Assembly (NCBI GenBank): GCA_964425605.1
Contig: CAYRNR010000018.1
Coordinates: 1-64,000 of the forward strand
Reading direction: 5' to 3'
DNA from: CAYRNR01 sp964425605
Lineage (GTDB): Bacteria > Myxococcota_A > UBA796 > UBA9615 > CAYRNR01
DNA: 64,000 bases
The position numbers and the translations under genes are program-made. Shown here in pieces: positions 38,065 to 48,989 of the stretch; within the stretch, counting starts at the first letter, position 1; each line of letters starts with the position of its first letter. The notes beneath the pieces are model-generated. The model worked only from the letters and a program-made list of their open reading frames with translations, did not search any database and was not told the origin of the DNA.

Positions 38065-39620
38065 GATCGGCTCCTCGTGGTGCTTGATTCTATCGACCTC
38101 TGACAACCTCGGCGCGGTTTCGTTCCCTGGAAATCGGCGCTACTCTCAAGGGTGATGGAGAAGGCCCCCCCCGCGCCTCCGCGCCACACGATCATCGTCA
38201 GCGACCTGCACCTGACCCAGGTGGAGGATCCCGATCCTTCGCGGCCCCTGTGGATGCGCTACAAGCACCGCGATCTGATCATCGACGGCTGCTTCGAACG
38301 CTTCCTGGCGCACCAGCGCGAGCAGCTCGATGGCGAGCTGGAGCTCGTCCTCAACGGCGATATCTTCGACTTCGACGCGGTGGTGGGCTTCCCGGAGCCG
38401 GCGCCGTTCCCGGTGTCGTGGCTCGAACGGCGGCGAGGGCTGGCGGCCGAGGAGGCCAAGTCCCGCTACAAGATGCAGCAGATCCTGGACGGCCACCCGG
38501 TGTTCATGCGCGCTGTTCGCGCGTGGATCCTCGACGGAAACACGGCGGTGCTGGTGGTGGGCAACCACGACGCGGAGCTGAACTGGCCGTCGGTGCGTGA
38601 GATGGTGCTCGAGGCGCTGGACCTGCCCGATGACCGGCGGGACGCCCTGCGCGTGTGCGAGTGGTTCTACGTCAGCGGCGCCGACACGCTGGTGGAGCAC
38701 GGGAGCCAGTACGACGCCTACTGCGTCTGCCCCGACCCGCTGCACCCCACCTTCGAGATCCGGGGGCGCGCTCGCGTGCGCGTGCCGTTCGGGAACCTGG
38801 CCGGCCGCATCCTGCTCAACGGGATGGGCCTGTTCAACCCCTACGTGGAGAGCACGTTCATCAAGCCCCTGCGCGAGTACATGTTGTTCTTCTTCAAGCA
38901 TGTCGCGCGCACGCAGCCCCTGATCGGCTGGACCTGGCTGTGGGGGGCTGTGGCCACCCTGGTGGTCTCCCTGCGCGAGGGGTTCCGCCCGGCGCGGCGC
39001 GATCCCCTCCAGCTGGCCGAGCGCGAGGCGGTCGCCGCAGAAGCGTCCAACGCCACGCCCGACATGGTGCGCGCCCTGCGCGAGCTGCGGGTCCACCCCG
39101 CCATCTTCAACCCCTGGAAGATCCTGCGCGAGCTGTGGCTCGACCGGGCGCTGATCCTCGCCGCCATCACCGCGGGCTGCTTCTGGCTGGTGGGCTTCCT
39201 CAACGTCTTCGGCGACGTCTCACCGTTGTGGGCGCTGCTGCTGTTCCTGTGGCTGCTGCCGCCGTTCGCCTTCTACGCCCGGTCGGTGAACTCCGACGTG
39301 GGCAACACCAACCGCTCCCTCGCCAAGCGCGTCCCCGTGGCCCTGCGCATCGCCGGTGTCCGCCGGGCGGTGATCGGGCACACCCACGAGGAGGGCCACG
39401 AGGTCTGGGGCGCGGAGTCCGAGCTGATCAACACCGGCACCTGGTCGACCGCCTTCGAGGACGTGGAGTACACCCGCCCGTTCGGCCGCAAGTGTTTTGC
39501 CTGGATTCACCCCAGCGGCGACGGTGAACGGATCGCGGAACTCCTCGAATGGACGGATCCGGGGTGCAAGCGCCTGGACGCGACCGGCAAGAAGAGTCGC
39601 GGTCGGCTGCGCGCGTTGAC

Positions 39621-41669
<2,049 letters not shown>

Positions 41670-41793
41670 GATGCCTCCTGCCAACGGTCCGCCCTCCACT
41701 CTAGCAAACGCCATTCGTGATATCGTGGGCGCTCGCCGCGGTTCGGAGACTCCTGGGCGCGGCTCTTCACACCCTGAACTGGACCAGGACAGC

Positions 41794-43080
41794 GTGACAC
41801 CGAGACCGGCGATCATCCTCTTCATCGTGGCCGCGGCGGCCGGTTTGTTCTTTGCCGCCGTGTCCACCTACGACTTCATCCAGCACCTGGACCGCCAGCT
41901 CCACGGCATCCACTGCTCGTTCATCCCCGGCCTCGGGGCGCTGGACGCCACCGGGTCCTCGGGGTGCAGCGCTGCGCTGATGAGCCCGTACTCGTCGGTG
42001 CTGCGCAGCGTCTTCTGGGGCGGTATCCCGGTCTCCCTGGCCGGGATGGCGGTGTTCGCGTTCCTGATCTACCGGGGCGCCGCCCTGGTGGTGCTTCGGG
42101 AGCAGGCATCGGGGACCATGACGCTGTTGCTGGTCCTCATCGCGGCGCTGCCGGTGCTGACCTCGCTCGTGATGGGGGCCATCGCCATCGTCGAGCTGGG
42201 GGAGCTGTGCAAGCTGTGCGTGGGGATCTACGTCTCCAGCTTCGTCGCGCTCGGCGCCGCCCTGTGGGCCTGGCGCGCGGCCGGCCGCCCCACCAGCGCC
42301 CTGGACGACGACCTCGACGAGGATCCCGAGGAGGAGTTCGAGAGCCCTGGCGCGTCGCCAGCGCTGCCCTTCGTGGTGGCGGGCGTCGAGATCGCGGCCT
42401 TCGTGGTCGTGCCCCTGGCGATCTACGCGCTGATGGTGCCCGACTACTCGTCCTACGTGGGGAGCTGCGGCAGCCTCGTGCGGACGGATGACCCCTACGA
42501 CGTGCTGGTGCCGCTGGACCACAACGCGGGCACACCGGTGATCGAGGTGCTCGACCCCCTGTGCCCGGCCTGCCGCGGGTTCGAGCGGCGGTTCTCGGCC
42601 TCGGGGCTGGACGAGCGCGTCCACCGCAAGGCCCTGCTGTTCCCCCTGGACAACACGTGCAACTGGATGGTCAGCTCGGCGCTGCACCCGGGGGCCTGTG
42701 ACGTCAGCGCCGCGGTGCTGTGCGCCGACGGGCGCGCCCCGGAGGTGCTCGAGTGGGCCTTCGAGCGACAGGACGAACTCCGGGCCGCGGCGGCCACCGA
42801 TCCCGAGGGACCGAAGCTGATGGTCTCGGCGGCGTTCCCGGAGCTCCAGGACTGTATCGGCTCGGCCAGGTCGCGCTCGGAGCTCAACCGCTCCATGCGG
42901 TGGGCCGTGTCCAACCAGCTGCCGGTGATGATGCCCCAGGTGTTCGTGGACGGCGTGAAGCTGTGCGACGAGGACACGGACCTCGGGCTGGACTACGCGC
43001 TCGGGCGGATGCTGGACGGCGCGCCCGTGGCCGAAGTGAGCGGCGCGGGTGACGGTACCCGCGTGGAGGTGGGGCAATGA
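41794..43080 (+). CDS. VKOR-family membrane oxidoreductase fused to a thioredoxin-like domain
   Basis: The 428-residue product has about five membrane helices of the vitamin K epoxide reductase type with the shuttle region (GCSAALMSPYSSVL) and the active-site CKLC (Cys139/142) at the fourth helix. After an acidic loop and a further helix, a DsbA/thioredoxin-like domain follows, with LDPLCPACRGF (Cys257/260) and the cis-Pro segment VMMPQVFVDG. It should oxidise exported proteins and pass electrons to quinone. A GTG start with AGGA upstream was chosen; it overlaps the next gene (ATGA). Confidence 0.9.
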   Translation: MTPRPAIILFIVAAAAGLFFAAVSTYDFIQHLDRQLHGIHCSFIPGLGALDATGSSGCSAALMSPYSSVLRSVFWGGIPVSLAGMAVFAFLIYRGAALVVLREQASGTMTLLLVLIAALPVLTSLVMGAIAIVELGELCKLCVGIYVSSFVALGAALWAWRAAGRPTSALDDDLDEDPEEEFESPGASPALPFVVAGVEIAAFVVVPLAIYALMVPDYSSYVGSCGSLVRTDDPYDVLVPLDHNAGTPVIEVLDPLCPACRGFERRFSASGLDERVHRKALLFPLDNTCNWMVSSALHPGACDVSAAVLCADGRAPEVLEWAFERQDELRAAAATDPEGPKLMVSAAFPELQDCIGSARSRSELNRSMRWAVSNQLPVMMPQVFVDGVKLCDEDTDLGLDYALGRMLDGAPVAEVSGAGDGTRVEVGQ

Positions 43081-43766
43081 ATCAGGTTCCACGCTTCGTC
43101 ATCCTCGGCATCTGCCTGCTGCTGCCCGTGCTCATGGCCGTGATGTGGATCCAGGCCGCCAAGTCCCGCCTCGCTGCCGCCGATCCCGACGCCGAGCCCG
43201 TCGTGGCCCTGGCCGCTGCGTCCGACGAGGACTACTGCACCGTGGACCTGCGCAAGGTCCTGCGCCGCGTGCTGCAGAGCTGCGGTCTCCAGGCCACCGG
43301 CGAGGTGCGCGGGTGCCAGCCCCTGGAGGCCAAGTCGGTGGCGACCATCAGCGGGTCGGACTTCAACGCCCTGTTCGTGCCCCTGGCCGACCGGGCCGGC
43401 ATCATCCAGTTCGACAACAACTCGGCGGAGCTGGACTTCGACGACACGGCGTTGCTGGATCAGCTGTTCGCGGACCAGCGCGGCGCGAGCTACTTCCTGG
43501 TGGTGGCGCGCGCGTCCCCCGAGGGGTCTGCGACGCACAACCGCGACCTCTCCCAGCGCCGGGGCGAGGCGGTGCTGGGACACCTCCGCTCGACCTTCGA
43601 CGATCCCGACCTCGACAAGGAGGTGGGGTTGCTGTGGCTCGGCGAGGAGTTCGCCCAACTCGACAAGCAGTTCTGCGAGTGGCGGCGCAGCGGACCGGAC
43701 GAGAGCTGCCGCTCCTCGGACCTGAACCGATCGGCCTTCATCGCCTGGATCGACTGTCACATCTAG
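43077..43766 (+). CDS. OmpA-like peptidoglycan-binding membrane protein
   Basis: The 229-residue product has an N-terminal membrane anchor (FVILGICLLLPVLMAVMW) and a C-terminal OmpA-type domain (IIQFDNNSAELDFDD ... ARASPEGSATHNRDLSQRRGEAV). Asp and Arg residues in these motifs contact diaminopimelate in the family. Several cysteines lie between anchor and domain (Tyr-Cys, SCGL, GCQP), which could be substrates of the neighbouring VKOR protein. Starts inside the VKOR stop codon. Confidence 0.85.
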   Translation: MNQVPRFVILGICLLLPVLMAVMWIQAAKSRLAAADPDAEPVVALAAASDEDYCTVDLRKVLRRVLQSCGLQATGEVRGCQPLEAKSVATISGSDFNALFVPLADRAGIIQFDNNSAELDFDDTALLDQLFADQRGASYFLVVARASPEGSATHNRDLSQRRGEAVLGHLRSTFDDPDLDKEVGLLWLGEEFAQLDKQFCEWRRSGPDESCRSSDLNRSAFIAWIDCHI

Positions 43767-43784
43767 CGGCCCGTCGGAGGTGGT

Positions 43785-44384
43785 ATGCGCAAGCGGATTC
43801 TGTGTGGACTGGTGCTGGGGTGGGTGGTGTCCGGCTGCCCGAGCGGAGGCGGTGATACGCCGCCCGCGCCGTCCCGATCGCGCGTGGACGTGGTGCTGAC
43901 CGAGCCGGATCAGGGCCCCGACCTGGAGGCGTTCTGCGAGGTGGTGGCGGCCCCAGGTCAGGGGCGCACGGTGTCGTGGCCCGAGCTGGACGGTGCGCCG
44001 CACCCCGACGTGGAGGGCTGGACCTGGACCAGCCTCTGGGCCACCTGGTGCGTGCCCTGCCTCGAGGAGATGCCCCGCATGGATCGCTTCGAGAAGAAGC
44101 TCAACGACAAGGGCCACGCGGTGACCGTGCAGCACGTGTCCGTGGACGCCACGCCCGGGGACCTGGAGAAGTACCGCAAGGAGCACCCCGAGGCTCCCGG
44201 CGGCCCACGGGTCGCAGATCAGGCCAGCGTGGATCCCTGGCTCACCGAGCAGGGGCTGGACGCCGGCGCCTCGATCCCGATCCACATCTTCGCCGACCCC
44301 GGGGACCGGATACGCTGCATCCGCATGGGCGCCGTGTCCGAGCACGACTACGCCGCGGTGGAGAAGATCGTCTCGGGGGATTGA
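43785..44384 (+). CDS. TlpA-like thioredoxin lipoprotein
   Basis: The 199-residue product has a lipobox (VVSGC), then a thioredoxin-type domain with LWATWCVPCLEEMP (Cys89/92) and a cis-Pro loop SIPIHIF. Normal CxxC shows that the organism also makes cysteine-only TlpA proteins. Follows the OmpA-like gene by 18 bp with GGAGGTGG upstream; the three genes look like one envelope redox operon. Likely a disulfide reductase or isomerase at the outer face of the inner membrane. Confidence 0.88.
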   Translation: MRKRILCGLVLGWVVSGCPSGGGDTPPAPSRSRVDVVLTEPDQGPDLEAFCEVVAAPGQGRTVSWPELDGAPHPDVEGWTWTSLWATWCVPCLEEMPRMDRFEKKLNDKGHAVTVQHVSVDATPGDLEKYRKEHPEAPGGPRVADQASVDPWLTEQGLDAGASIPIHIFADPGDRIRCIRMGAVSEHDYAAVEKIVSGD

Positions 44385-44396
44385 CGGCCCGCCGCG

Positions 44397-45650
44397 TCAC
44401 TTCTTGCGGCGACCCAGATCGATATCGAAGCGCTCGATGTAGTCCGCGTAGCGGGCGTGGATGCTCTCGGGCTCCAGCCCCCACTGCTGCGGGCTGTACA
44501 CGTGCTTGCCGGTGTTGTCGGTGCGGGGGATGGTCAGCCACTCGCGGATGGCCTGGTCGCTGCGCTCGTCGTGGGGAATCCCGAAGTGCTCCTTGATGCC
44601 CCGGACGGCGTCGTGGGGATCCGCCACCAGCTGGTTGAAGTTGGTGTCGGCGAAGCGCTCCTCGCCGATGCGCTCTCGCACCTGCATGGCCCGGGTGATG
44701 CCCTCGCGGAAACGATCGGCCACGTGCAGGCCGATGTGACCGGCGTAGATGCGGCCGAACCAGGCGCGCCGGGTCAGGGAGATCATGGAGGCGTAGGACG
44801 CGATGCAGGTGGCTGGATCCCGGTGGGGCCACACGATGTTGGCGTCGGGGAACACCTCGAACAGGGGATCGAGGAACCACAGGTGCTCGGGGCACTTGAG
44901 GATGAAGCGCTTGGTGGGGTGCCAGTGGGCCAGCACCTGCAGGTAGCGCCGGAACTCGCGGTAGGGCTGGGTCATGTCCCGCTGCAGCAACCAGTCCCCG
45001 AAGCGGCTCACGCCGCTGGCCAGGTCGTGGTTCATCACCGCGAAGGTGTTGCAGAACAGGGTCCAGTCCTCCTCCTTGGAGGTGGCGGAGATGTCGTGGA
45101 CGATGGGCATCTCCGGCGCCACGATCCGCGCCGCCCGCAGCACGCGCGCGGCCTCGGCGGTTCGCTTGCGCCGGTCCTCGGACGGGTCGTCGTCCACGGG
45201 CACGGGGTTGTACAGCTCCCAGAACTGGAGCGCCCGGTTGCCCTCGTCCAGGGACAGCAGGTTCTGCAGCAGGGTGGTGCCGGTGCGCGGGAAGCCCACG
45301 ATGAACACCGGCTTCTCGATGGGGATGTCCAGCACCTCGGGGTGCCGGTTGATGTAGTCCTCGATCCTGAGGCGGTTCATCACCGCGGCCAGCGACGCCT
45401 GGCGGAGCACGATCTCGCCCAGGGGCGTGATCCGCGCGGCGTCCGCCTCGAGCATCAGCCGCTCCATGATGTCGATGAAGCCTCGATCACCCCAGTCGTA
45501 CAGCTTGGTCTTCTTCGACGCGGTGGTGAGGATGGAGCCGCTGTCGAGCTTGCCGAACGGCAGACCCAGCCAGCCCGCGAGCCGCACGAAGCCGTTGACC
45601 AGCTTGAGCCACCAGGGGATCTCCATGCGGTGGATGGTGTATTGCTGCAC
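44397..45650 (-). CDS. Sulfotransferase-family protein
   Basis: The 417-residue product has the phosphate-binding loop of PAPS-dependent sulfotransferases near the N-terminal third (VFIVGFPRTGTTLLQNLL) and the 3'-phosphate loop (WPHRDPATCIASYASM). These fit the Sulfotransfer_3 type, which modifies small molecules, lipids or glycans. The start is best placed at the GTG at 45650, which has GGGAGGAG four bases upstream; a TTG eight codons earlier is less likely. Substrate unknown. Convergent with the TlpA-like gene. Confidence 0.85.
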   Translation of the reverse strand: MQQYTIHRMEIPWWLKLVNGFVRLAGWLGLPFGKLDSGSILTTASKKTKLYDWGDRGFIDIMERLMLEADAARITPLGEIVLRQASLAAVMNRLRIEDYINRHPEVLDIPIEKPVFIVGFPRTGTTLLQNLLSLDEGNRALQFWELYNPVPVDDDPSEDRRKRTAEAARVLRAARIVAPEMPIVHDISATSKEEDWTLFCNTFAVMNHDLASGVSRFGDWLLQRDMTQPYREFRRYLQVLAHWHPTKRFILKCPEHLWFLDPLFEVFPDANIVWPHRDPATCIASYASMISLTRRAWFGRIYAGHIGLHVADRFREGITRAMQVRERIGEERFADTNFNQLVADPHDAVRGIKEHFGIPHDERSDQAIREWLTIPRTDNTGKHVYSPQQWGLEPESIHARYADYIERFDIDLGRRKK

Positions 45651-45776
45651 ATCTCCTCCCACGAAGGCTGGCAAGAGTAGCCCCGTCCCCCCACCAAGAC
45701 AACCGCAAACCCCCTGCGGCGCCCTTGCGGAACGGGCCCGTCACTGCTAGGGAGGAACATCCCCCCGGAGGGCCCC

Positions 45777-46169
45777 TTGCGCAAGGTCACCGTCACCGCC
45801 CCGTCGTTCCCCAGCGTGCAGCCGGAGACCCCACTGCCCATCCAGTCCGAGACCCGGTGGCAGGTCCTGTGCGGCGACGCTGACCACTGGCGCGCGGGTG
45901 TGTACTCTCCACCGGAGTGCCGACCCGAGGAGCTGCAGGAACTGGAACGCCACACCTGCCCCGAGCTGTTCCTGTTGCTTTCGGGGCGGCTGGTGTTGCT
46001 GGTCGCCGGCGACGACGGGATCGAGGAGCTCGAGCTCGAGCGGGACAAGCCGGTGCTGGTGACGGCGCCCCATGCGGGGTACTGCCCGGACGGGCCGCAC
46101 ACGGGCTCGGCGTTCGTGGTGGAGAGGGACCTGTTCGAGACGGAGTACCGCGGGAAGGGGCGGTGGTAG
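45777..46169 (+). CDS. Small cupin-like protein
   Basis: The 130-residue product has no signal peptide and a beta-rich cupin-type pattern (CPELFLLLSGRLVLLVAG ... PVLVTAPHAGYCPDGPHTGSAFVVERD). A TTG start is inferred from GGAGGG five bases upstream. Function unknown. Followed by a small membrane protein after 4 bp. Confidence 0.6.
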   Translation: MRKVTVTAPSFPSVQPETPLPIQSETRWQVLCGDADHWRAGVYSPPECRPEELQELERHTCPELFLLLSGRLVLLVAGDDGIEELELERDKPVLVTAPHAGYCPDGPHTGSAFVVERDLFETEYRGKGRW

Positions 46170-46173
46170 GTCC

Positions 46174-46515
46174 GTGATCGCGAGACCCCATCCGTCGAAC
46201 CCCGAGGGCCGCGCCGTGGGGACGGCGATGTGGTTCGGTGTCCTGGCGGCGCTGGGGTTCTGGGTTGCGCTGCCGTTCCTGACGATGGTGGTGATCCTCG
46301 CGCTGCTGGTGTTCGGGGCAGGGCAGGGGGCCATCGGGCTGGGGTTGATGCACGTGCTGCACTTCGGCGCGCCGGCGCTCGCGGCGGTGGAGCTGCTGAT
46401 CATGGTGTGGCTGGCGCGCGACGAGCCCCTGCGGGCAGCCATCGGCGCGGTGACGTTCCTGGTCGTGGCCGGGCTGTCGATGATGGTGTTCCTGCAGGCC
46501 ATGGGCCTGTACTGA
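46174..46515 (+). CDS. Small membrane protein, three helices
   Basis: The 113-residue product (GTG start at 46174) has three hydrophobic helices separated by short loops. The first two are MWFGVLAALGFWVALPFL and ILALLVFGAGQGAIG; the last is TFLVVAGLSMMVFLQAMG. No known motif. Its start is 4 bp after the cupin-like stop, so they are likely co-translated. Confidence 0.6.
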   Translation: MIARPHPSNPEGRAVGTAMWFGVLAALGFWVALPFLTMVVILALLVFGAGQGAIGLGLMHVLHFGAPALAAVELLIMVWLARDEPLRAAIGAVTFLVVAGLSMMVFLQAMGLY

Positions 46516-46521
46516 ATCCAG

Positions 46522-47169
46522 TCAGAACGGGGGATCGCTGGCGAACGAGACGCGTTCGCCGGTGCACGGATCCGTGAACTCGATCCAGGTCGCGTGCAAC
46601 AACATCCTCGGACCGATCTCGCCGTAGAGGGAGTCGCCCACGATGGGTGCGTCGAGGCCGTCGGGGTGGGCGGCGTGCAGGCGCAGCTGGTGGGTGCGGC
46701 CGGTGAGGGGCGCGAACTCGATGCGGGTGCGCCCGCCCTGGCGGTCGAGGACACGCCAGCGGGTGCTCGCGGCCTTGCCCTGGACCGGGTCGACGACGTG
46801 GTGGGGGCGGTTGGGGGGATCGAAGCGGACCGGAAGGTCGATGCCGCCCGCGTCCGTCGCCACCGTCCCCTCCACCACGGCGACGTATCGCTTGCCCACC
46901 TGCCGCAGCTGGAACTGACGGGACAGGGTCCGGTGGGTGTCCGGGTCCAGGGCGAGCACGAGCAGCCCGGACGTCTCCATGTCGAGGCGGTGCACCGTCA
47001 GGGGCCCGGTCGCCGCCGGGTAGCGCTGCTTCACGCGCGCGGCGACACAATCCGCGAGGTGCGGCCCGCGGCCGGGAACGGAGAGCATGTTGTACGGCTT
47101 GTCCACCACGACGTAGCTGTCCGTGGCCTCGATCACGGCGATGTCGTCCGCGGTGTTCAGCTGGATCAT
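46522..47169 (-). CDS. RluA-family pseudouridine synthase
   Basis: The 215-residue product has the RluA hallmark HRLDMETSGLLVLA with catalytic Asp, preceded by YVVVDKPYNMLSVPG, and the later LTGRTHQLRLHAAHPDG and GDSLYG. It isomerises uridine in RNA; target position cannot be read. It is a compact single-domain form without an S4 RNA-binding domain. Convergent with the small membrane protein. Confidence 0.93.
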   Translation of the reverse strand: MIQLNTADDIAVIEATDSYVVVDKPYNMLSVPGRGPHLADCVAARVKQRYPAATGPLTVHRLDMETSGLLVLALDPDTHRTLSRQFQLRQVGKRYVAVVEGTVATDAGGIDLPVRFDPPNRPHHVVDPVQGKAASTRWRVLDRQGGRTRIEFAPLTGRTHQLRLHAAHPDGLDAPIVGDSLYGEIGPRMLLHATWIEFTDPCTGERVSFASDPPF

Positions 47170-47247
47170 CGGGCGACGAGGATAGCAGCCCGTTCAAGCA
47201 TTCGGGCCACGGACCGATAATCAGAACGTACAGAACGAGAGGTTGCC

Positions 47248-47556
47248 GTGAAGATCGTCCGGACCCATGCCATCGACCTGATGCGACGCCCCACGGGCGC
47301 GACGCCGAGGGTGCGAGCGGCCATCGAGGTCCAGCAACGGCCCGAGGAGCCCGACCACTCCCGTGACGAGGCCGAGGAGATCGACGAGGGCGCGGACGAT
47401 CCCAGGCCGAGCCTCGAGTCCACCGCAGAGGAGCTGTCCGTCGATGTGGACCTGGGGGACGTCAAGAACCCCGCCACGCGGCCGTCGCGGGTCAGCGACG
47501 TGTACGACGAGCTCGAGACCGACGAGCTGAACCGGACGCTGGACGTGGTGTTCTAG
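47248..47556 (+). CDS. Small acidic protein of unknown function
   Basis: The 102-residue product has a GTG start with GAGAGG upstream. It begins basic (MKIVRTHAIDLMRRP) and becomes strongly acidic and helical (EEIDEGADD, DELETDELNRTLDVVF). No transmembrane segment or known motif. Intrinsically disordered for much of its length. Confidence 0.5.
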   Translation: MKIVRTHAIDLMRRPTGATPRVRAAIEVQQRPEEPDHSRDEAEEIDEGADDPRPSLESTAEELSVDVDLGDVKNPATRPSRVSDVYDELETDELNRTLDVVF

Positions 47557-47620
47557 CGGCGTTCACCACCCGGTCCGAACGCTTCCTCATTGCTTCCCGG
47601 TCTCCCGTGCGCGACAATGG

Positions 47621-48967
47621 TTGCAGGGTATTCTCACCTTGACCGACAACCCGATCTCCGGGGGCAGCGCCGCGACGCGGCCCCGGTTGCATCGCCTGGG
47701 ACTCCAGGTCGCGCGGATCTGTCTGGCCCTCGCCACCCTCGAGATCGCCTCCCTCGCAGCGCTCTCGTGGCACGAGGGGCGGTTCGTGTCCCCGGGAGAA
47801 CCGGTCGGTGAGCAACAGACCCTGGCCGCGGTCCACCGGGCCGGCGAGAACCTGGCCACCCACTCGTATGGCAACCCCGGCATCGTCGTGCACCCCTACC
47901 TCGGCTACGTGCGCAACGCGGGTGAGAGCAGCAACGATGTCGACCGCCCGGATGCGCTCCCGGTCTCCGAGTACGGCTTCGAGGACGACAAGATACCCCT
48001 GCTGAAGCGCTCGGAGGACCGCCTGATCGTGGCGATCTTCGGGGGCTCGGTGGCCAACCGCTTCTCGGCTGGACCCGGCGGACGGGCCCTGAAGGAGAAC
48101 CTGGAGGCGCTGGTCCCGGAGCGGGAGATCGTCATGGTCCACGTGGCCCTCGACGGCTACAAGCAGCCGCAGCAGCTCATGGCGCTGACCTACCTGCTGG
48201 CCCTGGGCGGCGAGTTCGACGTGGTGGTCAACCTCGACGGCTTCAACGAGGTCGCCCTGGCCCAGACGCGCAACGTGGATCGCGGGGTCAGCCACGCCTT
48301 CCCGCGGGACTGGAGCCTGCTGGTGGAGGAGCTGCCGGACAACCTCAGCACGGCCGCGGTCGGTGAGATCGTCTGGCTTCGCCAGCGGCGGGGGGCCTGG
48401 GCCGGGCGCTTCGACGGCGGGTTGGCGGGCTGTTCGGCCGCCGCGCAGCTCGTATGGTTGGTGCGGGATCGCATGATGGAGCGGGAGATCGACGACTGCC
48501 TGCACGCCTACTCCGAGCAACGGACCGGCGACCCCTGGAGCCCGACAAAGGGGCCTCGTGACGGGCATCTGGACGGGGAGCTGCCCGCCCAGCTCGTGGA
48601 TCTGTGGGCCCGCAGCTCGGTGCTGATGAGTGAGGTCTGCCGCGAGAACGGCATCGTCTACCTGCACTTCCTGCAGCCCAACCAGTACGTGGCGGGTGTC
48701 AACGTGGTCGGGCCGCGCACGGGATCGGGCGCCATCTTCACGGACCACACGCTGCGCTCGGCGGTCGAGTCGGGCTACCCGCTGCTGATCCAGGCTGGCG
48801 CCGAGCTGGCCCACGGGGGGGTGGACTTCGAGGACCTGACCGGCCTGTTCGCCGAGATCGACGAGCAGGTCTACTGCGACTCCTGCTGCCACCTCAACGA
48901 CCAGGGGAATCTGGCGATGGAGGCGCGGATCTTCGCCGCCCTCGCCCGCCACTTCCGTCCCTCCTAG
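47621..48967 (+). CDS. Membrane-anchored SGNH-like hydrolase
   Basis: The 448-residue product (TTG start; another TTG at 47639 is also possible) has one N-terminal membrane helix (LALATLEIASLAALSW) and a C-terminal domain with SGNH-hydrolase-like motifs: FGGSVANRF where GDS would be, NLDGFNEV, and CHLNDQGN near the end. It is likely a periplasmic acyl-ester enzyme, as in polysaccharide O-acetylation or capsule modification; substrate unknown. The distance between motifs matches the family only roughly. Confidence 0.7.
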   Translation: MQGILTLTDNPISGGSAATRPRLHRLGLQVARICLALATLEIASLAALSWHEGRFVSPGEPVGEQQTLAAVHRAGENLATHSYGNPGIVVHPYLGYVRNAGESSNDVDRPDALPVSEYGFEDDKIPLLKRSEDRLIVAIFGGSVANRFSAGPGGRALKENLEALVPEREIVMVHVALDGYKQPQQLMALTYLLALGGEFDVVVNLDGFNEVALAQTRNVDRGVSHAFPRDWSLLVEELPDNLSTAAVGEIVWLRQRRGAWAGRFDGGLAGCSAAAQLVWLVRDRMMEREIDDCLHAYSEQRTGDPWSPTKGPRDGHLDGELPAQLVDLWARSSVLMSEVCRENGIVYLHFLQPNQYVAGVNVVGPRTGSGAIFTDHTLRSAVESGYPLLIQAGAELAHGGVDFEDLTGLFAEIDEQVYCDSCCHLNDQGNLAMEARIFAALARHFRPS

Positions 48968-48989
48968 TCCGGATCGTCGGCTTCGTCTC

